Of a DNA stretch of 22,203 nt, positions 15,253-22,203 are shown one piece after another. How positions within the stretch are numbered: the first letter of the stretch is position 1; each line of letters opens with the position of its first letter. This DNA comes from VBDM01 sp041496705 (GTDB lineage Bacteria; Pseudomonadota; Gammaproteobacteria; Burkholderiales; SG8-39), in NCBI GenBank assembly GCA_041496705.1, contig JBGQFD010000060.1, positions 1 through 22,203 of the forward strand, read 5' to 3'. The notes below the pieces were generated by a model. That model ran no database searches and was not told the origin of the DNA. It worked only from the letters and a program-made list of their open reading frames with translations. The translations under genes and the position numbers were made by a program.

Positions 15253-16518
15253 CTAGCGCATCACCCGGTTGCGGCCGGCGCGTTTGGCGCGGTACAGGGC
15301 TTCGTCCGCCGCGCGAATGACCAGCGCCGGCTTCATCAGCGCGGCGTCGGATTCGGCCACGCCGATGCTCACGGTCACCGACAGGGTGTTTTCCGGCTGG
15401 CTCGCGTGCCCGGCGCGCCGCTGCGACCCGGCCTTGACGTCCCTGGGCCGGTCTGCGCCGCGCACCGCCATTTCGTAGCGCTCGATCCCCTGGCGAAGCT
15501 GCTCCAGATGCGGCAGCACCTCCTTGAGGGTGCGCTCGGAGAACAGGACGCAGAACTCCTCGCCGCCGTAGCGGTACGCGGTGCCGCCGCCCCCGACATC
15601 CGCCAGGCGCGCGCCGACGAGCCTGAGTACCTGGTCTCCGGTGGCGTGCCCGTGCGTATCGTTGAATTTCTTGAAATAATCGACATCGGCCATCGCTACC
15701 GTGTACATCGGCCCCAGGCCCGGGAGCCGTTCCTCGAGCGCCCTGCGGCTGGGAAGACCGGTCAGTTCGTCGCGAAACGCGAGGCGGTGCGATTCCTGCA
15801 GCACCGCCACGAGCAGGATGACGCCGGCGGCCGACATGAATGCGCCGAATGCGCCAGGCGTTTCCGCCCATTCGCACGCCGTGAAGAAGGCCACCAGGGC
15901 CCCGGCGATGCCGATGTCGAGCGGCCGCGGCTCCTTGCGCATTTCCTGGCCGTGCGTACGCGGCCAGGTACGGACCACCGCCGCGACGAACGCGAGGACG
16001 AACAGGAGGCGGCCGGCAACCGGTGTCGGCGGCGAACGCAGCAGCCAGTGGTTGAGCACGTCGTGCCAGGCGATTCCCGACAGTGCGCTGCGGCCGGCGT
16101 TCGCCACCCAGAAGACCAGGAATCCCTCCGCGAGCCCGAGCAGCAGCCAGCGGTAATTACGGTGCTGACGCACGCCGCGCTCCGGAAAAGAAAGCGCGAG
16201 GAGCACGTTGAGAGGCACCAGGATCGCGAGCGAGGTGAACACCGCGCGCTCGGCGAAGGACTTCGCGCCGAGATCCGACGCCATGCCCCAGGCGGCGCAG
16301 GCGGCGAGCAGCGAAGCGAGCATGATGAAGGCGCGGCTGCGGTTGAACCAGGCGCTGATCGCTGCGCCGAGCAGGAGCACCACGTACGGCCCGGCCACGC
16401 TCAGGCCCGAGAAGGAACGCGGCAGCGGCGGGCTCGCGCCAACGGCGATCGCCGCGGCCAGGAGGATCGCCGCGGGAACGGCGAGCGGGCGCAGCAGACG
16501 GAGCAGCACGGGTTTCAT
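15253..16518 (-). CDS. Membrane diguanylate cyclase (GGEEF)
   Basis: The start at 16518 (MKPVLLRLLRP, 421 residues) is preferred because the longer GTG-started version would overlap uvrA by about 32 bp and add a non-conserved tail. The N-terminal part (about residues 8-255) has roughly eight hydrophobic segments, so this is an inner-membrane sensor of unknown ligand. The catalytic domain begins at 'RDELTGLPSRRAL', has the metal-binding 'MADVDYFKKFNDTHGH', and carries GGEEF at 15553-15567. It should make cyclic di-GMP. The residues five before GGEEF are glycines, not RxxD, so product inhibition by an I-site is not expected. An extra basic stretch ('RPRDVKAGSQRRAGHA') precedes 'VTVSIGVA'. No ribosome site precedes the ATG. 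Confidence 0.9.
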   Translation of the reverse strand: MKPVLLRLLRPLAVPAAILLAAAIAVGASPPLPRSFSGLSVAGPYVVLLLGAAISAWFNRSRAFIMLASLLAACAAWGMASDLGAKSFAERAVFTSLAILVPLNVLLALSFPERGVRQHRNYRWLLLGLAEGFLVFWVANAGRSALSGIAWHDVLNHWLLRSPPTPVAGRLLFVLAFVAAVVRTWPRTHGQEMRKEPRPLDIGIAGALVAFFTACEWAETPGAFGAFMSAAGVILLVAVLQESHRLAFRDELTGLPSRRALEERLPGLGPMYTVAMADVDYFKKFNDTHGHATGDQVLRLVGARLADVGGGGTAYRYGGEEFCVLFSERTLKEVLPHLEQLRQGIERYEMAVRGADRPRDVKAGSQRRAGHASQPENTLSVTVSIGVAESDAALMKPALVIRAADEALYRAKRAGRNRVMR

Positions 16519-16527
16519 GCGGCCCGA

Positions 16528-16533
16528 ATTATA
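16528..16533 (-). promoter_or_regulatory. Perfect -10 hexamer TATAAT over the uvrA stop codon
   Basis: TATAAT on the minus strand overlaps the TAA stop of uvrA (16529-16531) and ends 9 nt before the diguanylate cyclase ATG. Transcription starting the usual 6-8 nt downstream would leave a leader of 1-3 nt. No -35-like hexamer is seen at 16-18 nt, so confidence is limited. Confidence 0.35.
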
Positions 16534-19500
16534 GTTTCCCAGCGGCGTGCGCGGCCGCACCCGGATGCCGGCTTTGCAGGAACGCCTCGAGCACCTTCGC
16601 GGTGTGCCCCGGGCGGCCGGCGCCCGCCAGGCCGTGCGGCGGCGCCTGGACGAGGATCTCGCCCCCGGCGTCGCCGCCTTCGGGGCCCAGGTCGATGACC
16701 CAGTCGGCCTCGGCGATCACGTCCAAGTTGTGCTCGATGACCACCACCGTGTTTCCCGCATCGACCAGGCGATGCAGCACGCGCAGGAGTTTCTCGACGT
16801 CGGCCATGTGCAGGCCGACGGTGGGTTCGTCGAGCACATACAGCGTCCTGTTGTCGGCGCCGCCGCGGCCGGGGCGCGAGGCGGCATTGCCTTGCGCGTC
16901 GGTGCGTACCTTGGCGAGCTCGGTGACGAGCTTGATCCGCTGCGCTTCGCCGCCTGAGAGCGTAGGGCTCTGCTGGCCGAGCGTCAGATAACCCAGGCCG
17001 ACGTCCTGCAGCAATCGCAGCGCGTGATGCGTCGAGGGATGGGCGGCGAAAAAATCGACCGCTTCGTCCACGCTCATCGCCAGCACTTCACCGATGGATT
17101 TTCCCTTCCAGCGCACCGTGAGCGTTTCAAGGTTGAAGCGCGCACCGCCGCAGGCCTCGCAGGTCACCTTGACGTCCGGCAGGAAACTCATCTCGATCTT
17201 CTTGATGCCCTGGCCTTCGCAGGCCTCGCAGCGCCCGCCCTTGGTGTTGAACGAGAAGCGGCTTGCGCTCCAGCCGCGCATGCGCGACTCGTTGGCCTCG
17301 GCGAACAGGCGCCGGATCGCGTCCCAGAAGCCGACGTAGGTCGCCGGGCAGGAGCGCGGCGTCTTGCCGATCGGCGTCTGGTCGACTTCGAGCACGCGAC
17401 CGATGTTGTCCGCGCCGCGGATCGCGCGGCAACCAAATGGCGGCGCGTCCTTTCTTGTCTTGCGCTCGCCGACCATTCTCGACAGATTCGTGTAGAGCAC
17501 GTCGCGAGCCAGCGTCGACTTGCCCGAGCCCGAGACACCGGTGATCACGCTGAGCCTCGCAAGAGGCACGCGCAGGTCGATGTTCTTCAGGTTGTGAAGC
17601 GATGCCCCCGCGATCTCGAGCGAGGGTGTACTGCGCGTCACGGGACGCGGCGGGTTCAGCGGATGCACGAGCGGGTTCCTGAGAAACCGTCCTGTCACCG
17701 AATCGGCGTTTCGCATCAGGTCGTCGGCCGAGCCTTCGGCGATCACGCGGCCGCCTTGTTTTCCCGCTCCCGGGCCTAGATCGATGACGTGCGAGGCGCG
17801 CCGGATAGTGTCCTCGTCGTGCTCGACGACGACCAGAGTGTTGCCTTTGGCTTGCAACTTTTCCAGCGTGTCGAGCAGGATCTTGTTGTCGCGCGGATGC
17901 AGTCCGATAGTGGGCTCGTCCAGTATGTAGCACACCCCGCGCAGGTTCGAGCCCAGCTGCGAGGCCAGCCGAATCCTCTGCGCCTCGCCGCCGGAGAGCG
18001 TCGGCGCCGAGCGATCGAGCGACAGGTAGGAAAGTCCCACCTGGGCGAGGAACGAGAGGCGTGAGCGCAGCTCCGCGACGATGTCGCGCGCGATCTCGGC
18101 CTCGCGGCCGGAGAGCTCCAGGCCGCGGAATAGCGCTTCGAGGCCGCCCACGGGCAGCGCGGCGAGCTCGGAGATCGAGCGCTCCTGGTAGCGTACCGCG
18201 AGCGCCTCGCGGTTGAGGCGCTTGCCGTCGCAGGCGGGACAGGCCTCGTCTACCTCCAGCCATTCGATCCACGAGTCGAGCACGTGGTCCTCGGTGCCAG
18301 TCTTCTCGCGCTCCTCGTCCCATTCGACCTTGTCGAGCGCGAGGCCGGTGCCGTAGCACTTCGGGCACCAGCCGTGCTTGGAGTTGAACGAGAACAGGCG
18401 CGGGTCAAGCTCGGCGAAGCTGCGCCCGCACGAAGGGCAGGCGCGTTTCGTGGAAAAGGTGCGCTGAGGAAGGTCCATTTCCACGCGCGCCGATCGGGAA
18501 TTCGCCCTCGCGGCTTCTTCGTAAGCGGCCCCCAGGCGGTCGAGGCCCGCGATCACGTGCACGATTCCCTTGCCGAACTCCAGGGCTCGGCCGAGCGCCC
18601 GGCGGATCTCGGCTTCGTTGTCCGCGGCGATGCGCAGGTCGGCGACCGGGAGCTCGATGGTGTGCTCCTGGAAGCGCGACAGGCGGGGCCACTTGTCCGT
18701 CGGCAGGAATTCGCCGTCGACGCGCAGGAAGTCGTAGCCCTTGCCCCGAGCCCACTTGGCGAGGTCGGTGTAGTAGCCCTTGCGATTGACCACGAGCGGT
18801 GCGAGCAGGCCGACGCGCTGCCCCTTGTATTCGCGCAAGAGGCGCGCTGCGATGGCGTCCTCGCTCTGCGGTTCGATCCGCACGTTGCAGTCGGGGCAGT
18901 GCTGGAGCCCGAGCTTGACGTAGAGCAGGCGCAGGAAGTGATAGATCTCGGTCAGCGTCGCGACGGTGCTCTTGCTCCCGCCGCGGCTGGTGCGCTGCTC
19001 GATCGCGACCGTCGGCGGGATGCCGAAGATCGCGTCAACGTCGGGCCGCGCCGCGGCCTGGACGAACTGGCGCGCGTACGCGTTGAGCGACTCCAGATAC
19101 CTCCGCTGGCCTTCGGCGAAAAGGATGTCGAAGGCGAGAGTGGACTTGCCGGAGCCGGAAACGCCGGTGATGACGGTGAACTCGTTGCGCGGTATCTCGA
19201 CGTCGATGGATTTCAGGTTGTGCTCGCGCGCGTTGTGAATCCTTATCGATTGGATGCGGGCCTGCAGCGGCACTCCGGGCTCGGCCGCGCGAAGAGCGGC
19301 GGGCTTCGCGAGGGCCGCCTCGTATTCGCGTAGCGCCCTTCCGGTGTGCGAGCCGGCGTGCTTGGCGACCTCCGCCGGCGTCCCGGTGCAGACGATCGCG
19401 CCGCCGGCGTCGCCGCCCTCGGGGCCGAGGTCGACGAGCCAGTCGGAGGCGCGGATGACATCGAGGTTGTGCTCGATCACGACGAGCGAGTGCCCCGCGG

Positions 19501-22203
19501 CGATCAGTTGACGGAAGGCGGAGAGCAGTTTTGCGACGTCGTCGAAATGCAGGCCGGTCGTGGGCTCGTCGAACAGGAACAGCGATCCGCGCGCGCCTCT
19601 CGGCGTGGCGGACGCCTCGACCAGGTGTCCGGCGAGCTTCAGCCGCTGCGCCTCGCCGCCGGAGAGCGTCGGCACCGGCTGGCCGACGCGCAGGTACTCG
19701 AGCCCGACGTCCGCGAGAGGCTTCAAGGCGCGCTGCACTTCGGGATGGTCGCGGAAAAACGCGCGCGCCTCGGATACGGTCAGCTCGAGCACGTCGGCGA
19801 TCGATTTCCCTTCCACGACGACCTCGAGCACTTCGTCGCGGAAACGCCTGCCGTTGCAGTCGGGGCAGCGCAAGTATACGTCCGACAGGAATTGCATCTC
19901 GACGTGCTCGAAGCCGTTGCCGCCGCAGGTCGGGCAGCGGCCGTTGCCGGAATTGAAGCTGAAGGTGCCGGCGGTGTACTTGCGCTCTCTTGCGAGCCGC
20001 TCTTTCGCGTAGATGTTGCGGATCGCGTTCCAGGCGCCGACGTAGCTCGCGGGATTCGAACGCGTGGTGCGCCCGATCGGGGTCTGGTCCACCATCACCA
20101 CGTCCTCGATCAGCGCGTGGCCGCGCAATTCGCGGAACGTTCCCGGGGTTTCGGTCGGCTTGCCCTTCGCCTTGCGAAGTGCGGCGTAAAGCACGTCCTG
20201 CACGAGCGTCGACTTTCCCGAGCCCGAGACGCCGGTGATGCACACCAGGCGCTGCAGCGGAATGCCGAGGTCGACGTCCTTCAGGTTGTGCTCGGCGGCG
20301 CCGAGCAGCTCGATCTTCCCCGCTCTCCGGTCCGGCGCCGCGGACGCCTTGCCGCTGCCGGCGCGCTTCCTCCCGGAGAGATATTCCGCCGTGAGCGTCT
20401 TCGACTGCTTCAGCCCGTCGGGTGTGCCGAAGAATACGATCTCTCCGCCGCGCTCGCCCGGCCCCGGACCCATGTCTATGATGCGGTCGGCGGCGAACAT
20501 GATCTGCGGATCGTGCTCGACGACGACGAGGGAGTTGCCGGCGTCGCGCAGGCGCTGCATCACGCCGATCACCCGGCCCATATCGCGCGGATGCAGGCCG
20601 ATCGAGGGCTCGTCCAGCACGAACAGCGTATTGACGAGCGAGGTGCCGAGCGCCGTGGTGAGGTTGATGCGCTGCACCTCGCCGCCGGAGAGCGTGCGCG
20701 ACTGCCGGTCGAGGGTGAGATAGCCGAGGCCGACTTCGTGGACGTAGCGCAGCCGCGCCCGGATTTCGGTGAGCAGAAGGTCGGTCGCTTCGTCGAGCGG
20801 CGCAGGTAAGTGCAGATGCTCGAAGAACACGCGCGTGCGCTCGGCCGGCAGAAGCACGAGGTCGTGCACCGTCAGCCCGGGAAGCGCGCGCAGCACGTCG
20901 TCCGAAAATTTCACTCCTTGCGGCATGAAGCGCCGCGCCGGATCGAGCACGCGGTCGGCGTCTTCCCTGGTCCCGACGCGCCAGAGCAGCGCCTCGGGCT
21001 TGAGACGCGCGCCGCCGCAGACCGAACAAGGCGTGTAGGCGCGATAGCGCGACAAGAGCACGCGAACGTGCATCTTGTAGGCCTTGGTCTCGAGCCAGCG
21101 GAAAAAACGCGCGACGCCGTACCAGACGCCGGGCCAGGATTTCCTCCAGCTCACCCACTCGGGCTCGCCTTCGAGCACCCATGCGCGCTGCTTTGCGGAA
21201 AGATCGCGGAAGGGAACGTCCCGCGGAACGCCGCGCTTCTTCGCGTACTTCTCGATGTCGTCCTGGCAGTCGTGAAAACTCGGCGATTGCCAGGGCCGGA
21301 TCGCGCCTTCGCGCAGGGTCTTCGTCTCATCCGGGACGATGAGCCCGTAGTCGATGCCGATGACGCGCCCGAAACCGCGGCAGGCGTCGCAGGCGCCCAG
21401 CGGCGAGTTGAAAGAGAACAGGCTCGGCAGGGGCTCGGAGTAGTGGATGTCGCAGTCGGGGCAGTGCAGGTCCGAGGAGTAGCGCCAGGGGGCGCCGGCG
21501 TTGCCGCCTGCGTCCAGCGGATGCACGTTGACCTTGCCCTGGCCGATCTTCATGGCGGCTTCGATGCCCTCGATCACGCGCGCCTTCTCTGCCGAGGACA
21601 TCTTCACGCGGTCCTGGATGACCTCGAGCAGCGTGCCCGTGCGCGCGTGGATGCGGTCGTAGCCCTGCGCTTTTAGCAGCGCCTGGACCTCTTCCTCCTT
21701 GAAGTTCTTCGGCACCGTCACGGGAAAGGTGACGATCAGGCGCGGATCCCCCGCGGTTTCGGCTCGCGCGGCGACCTGTTTGTATACAGAAGCGGGCGTA
21801 TCGCGCCGCACCGGCTGCCCGCAGCCGCGGCAGTAGAGATGTCCGGCACGGGCGAACAGCAGCTTGAGATGGTCGTTAAGCTCGGTCATCGTGCCGACCG
21901 TCGAGCGCGACGTGCGCACCGGATTGGTCTGGTCGATCGCGATCGCCGGCGGGATGCCCTCGATCGCGTCCACCTGCGGCTTGTCCATGCGGTCGAGGAA
22001 CTGGCGCGCGTACGGGCTGAAGGTTTCGACGTAGCGCCGCTGCCCCTCGGCGTAGAGCGTGTCGAAGACGAGCGAGGATTTTCCCGAGCCCGACACGCCG
22101 GTGACGACCAGGAGTTCGCCGGTCGGGATTTCCAGCGAGAGGTTTTTCAGGTTGTTCTGGCGGGCGCCGCGGATGACGATCGCGGAATCGGAGCGGCGTT
22201 GCA
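16529..22203 (-). CDS. uvrA: Tandem-fused, double-length UvrA excinuclease subunit (5' end off the right edge)
   Basis: About 1890 residues are visible, twice a normal UvrA (about 940), and the frame is still open at the right edge. It finds bulky DNA lesions in nucleotide excision repair with UvrB. There are four Walker A motifs (VSGSGKS at about 22076-22099, 20210-20233, 19142-19165 and 17516-17539), four 'LSGGE.QR' signatures and four Walker B motifs (DEPSIGLH, DEPTTGLH, DEPTIGLH, DEPTVGLH). The second copy begins near 19260 ('IRIHNAREHNLKSIDVEIP') after an alanine-rich linker. Each half keeps a UvrB-binding-type segment and a C-terminal zinc finger (CPTC...CPDC; CEAC...CEAC). Between the two CxxC pairs of the insertion region the first half has 117 residues but the second only 38. 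Such fused forms are annotated in databases as dimeric UvrA; the asymmetry is noted separately. Confidence 0.95.
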   Translation of the reverse strand, partial: QRRSDSAIVIRGARQNNLKNLSLEIPTGELLVVTGVSGSGKSSLVFDTLYAEGQRRYVETFSPYARQFLDRMDKPQVDAIEGIPPAIAIDQTNPVRTSRSTVGTMTELNDHLKLLFARAGHLYCRGCGQPVRRDTPASVYKQVAARAETAGDPRLIVTFPVTVPKNFKEEEVQALLKAQGYDRIHARTGTLLEVIQDRVKMSSAEKARVIEGIEAAMKIGQGKVNVHPLDAGGNAGAPWRYSSDLHCPDCDIHYSEPLPSLFSFNSPLGACDACRGFGRVIGIDYGLIVPDETKTLREGAIRPWQSPSFHDCQDDIEKYAKKRGVPRDVPFRDLSAKQRAWVLEGEPEWVSWRKSWPGVWYGVARFFRWLETKAYKMHVRVLLSRYRAYTPCSVCGGARLKPEALLWRVGTREDADRVLDPARRFMPQGVKFSDDVLRALPGLTVHDLVLLPAERTRVFFEHLHLPAPLDEATDLLLTEIRARLRYVHEVGLGYLTLDRQSRTLSGGEVQRINLTTALGTSLVNTLFVLDEPSIGLHPRDMGRVIGVMQRLRDAGNSLVVVEHDPQIMFAADRIIDMGPGPGERGGEIVFFGTPDGLKQSKTLTAEYLSGRKRAGSGKASAAPDRRAGKIELLGAAEHNLKDVDLGIPLQRLVCITGVSGSGKSTLVQDVLYAALRKAKGKPTETPGTFRELRGHALIEDVVMVDQTPIGRTTRSNPASYVGAWNAIRNIYAKERLARERKYTAGTFSFNSGNGRCPTCGGNGFEHVEMQFLSDVYLRCPDCNGRRFRDEVLEVVVEGKSIADVLELTVSEARAFFRDHPEVQRALKPLADVGLEYLRVGQPVPTLSGGEAQRLKLAGHLVEASATPRGARGSLFLFDEPTTGLHFDDVAKLLSAFRQLIAAGHSLVVIEHNLDVIRASDWLVDLGPEGGDAGGAIVCTGTPAEVAKHAGSHTGRALREYEAALAKPAALRAAEPGVPLQARIQSIRIHNAREHNLKSIDVEIPRNEFTVITGVSGSGKSTLAFDILFAEGQRRYLESLNAYARQFVQAAARPDVDAIFGIPPTVAIEQRTSRGGSKSTVATLTEIYHFLRLLYVKLGLQHCPDCNVRIEPQSEDAIAARLLREYKGQRVGLLAPLVVNRKGYYTDLAKWARGKGYDFLRVDGEFLPTDKWPRLSRFQEHTIELPVADLRIAADNEAEIRRALGRALEFGKGIVHVIAGLDRLGAAYEEAARANSRSARVEMDLPQRTFSTKRACPSCGRSFAELDPRLFSFNSKHGWCPKCYGTGLALDKVEWDEEREKTGTEDHVLDSWIEWLEVDEACPACDGKRLNREALAVRYQERSISELAALPVGGLEALFRGLELSGREAEIARDIVAELRSRLSFLAQVGLSYLSLDRSAPTLSGGEAQRIRLASQLGSNLRGVCYILDEPTIGLHPRDNKILLDTLEKLQAKGNTLVVVEHDEDTIRRASHVIDLGPGAGKQGGRVIAEGSADDLMRNADSVTGRFLRNPLVHPLNPPRPVTRSTPSLEIAGASLHNLKNIDLRVPLARLSVITGVSGSGKSTLARDVLYTNLSRMVGERKTRKDAPPFGCRAIRGADNIGRVLEVDQTPIGKTPRSCPATYVGFWDAIRRLFAEANESRMRGWSASRFSFNTKGGRCEACEGQGIKKIEMSFLPDVKVTCEACGGARFNLETLTVRWKGKSIGEVLAMSVDEAVDFFAAHPSTHHALRLLQDVGLGYLTLGQQSPTLSGGEAQRIKLVTELAKVRTDAQGNAASRPGRGGADNRTLYVLDEPTVGLHMADVEKLLRVLHRLVDAGNTVVVIEHNLDVIAEADWVIDLGPEGGDAGGEILVQAPPHGLAGAGRPGHTAKVLEAFLQSRHPGAAAHAAGKL

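Noticed and set aside
19346..20809. Long plus-strand open frame inside uvrA
   Set aside because: It is antisense to well-conserved UvrA motifs and has no family signature or ribosome site of its own.

Overview
The window is a GC-rich, almost gap-free stretch (by eye about two thirds G+C) from what looks like a betaproteobacterium, probably of the Burkholderiales or a near relative. This placement is an inference. It rests on the base composition, the double-length UvrA, the Tat-exported soil-type amidohydrolase and the gene families present; there is no rRNA or tRNA here to anchor it. No mobile element, CRISPR array, RNA gene or long repeat was seen. The longest gene-free stretches are about 171 bp (2186-2356) and about 108 bp (15145-15252).

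Region 1 (1-3094) is envelope-directed. A minus-strand pair encodes a Tat-exported metal-dependent amidohydrolase followed by a secreted cytochrome c / virginiamycin-B-lyase-like fusion that runs off the left edge. Divergent from them is msrA, a membrane-anchored methionine sulfoxide reductase A with only one cysteine.

Region 2 (3135-7107) is a compact metabolic locus. Four minus-strand genes overlap or nearly touch: GMC oxidoreductase, FlK-type hotdog thioesterase, aspartate dehydrogenase and RraA-type aldolase/decarboxylase. A second FlK-type thioesterase starts 32 bp away in the opposite direction. Both thioesterases keep the Thr-Glu-His triad of fluoroacetyl-CoA thioesterase with identical spacing. 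This set has no obvious textbook pathway and is the best candidate here for an undescribed small-molecule catabolic route.

Region 3 (7118-22203) is one collinear minus-strand run. In transcription order it holds a fused double-length UvrA (5' end beyond the right edge), a membrane GGEEF diguanylate cyclase, a large PAS/GAF/GGDEF/EAL c-di-GMP protein broken by a one-base frameshift near 14273, a pirin, aminopeptidase N, and a HAD hydrolase. From the hybrid c-di-GMP gene to the HAD gene the spacing is tight enough (4-nt overlap, 7-nt and 15-nt gaps) to suggest one transcript.

The observations most worth checking are the asymmetric tandem UvrA, whose second half lacks most of the insertion domain; the GMC/FlK/AspDH/RraA operon with its paired thioesterases; the frameshifted sensor gene; the one-cysteine MsrA; and two genes whose -10-like hexamers sit exactly 9 nt before the ATG with no Shine-Dalgarno sequence, which suggests near-leaderless mRNAs.
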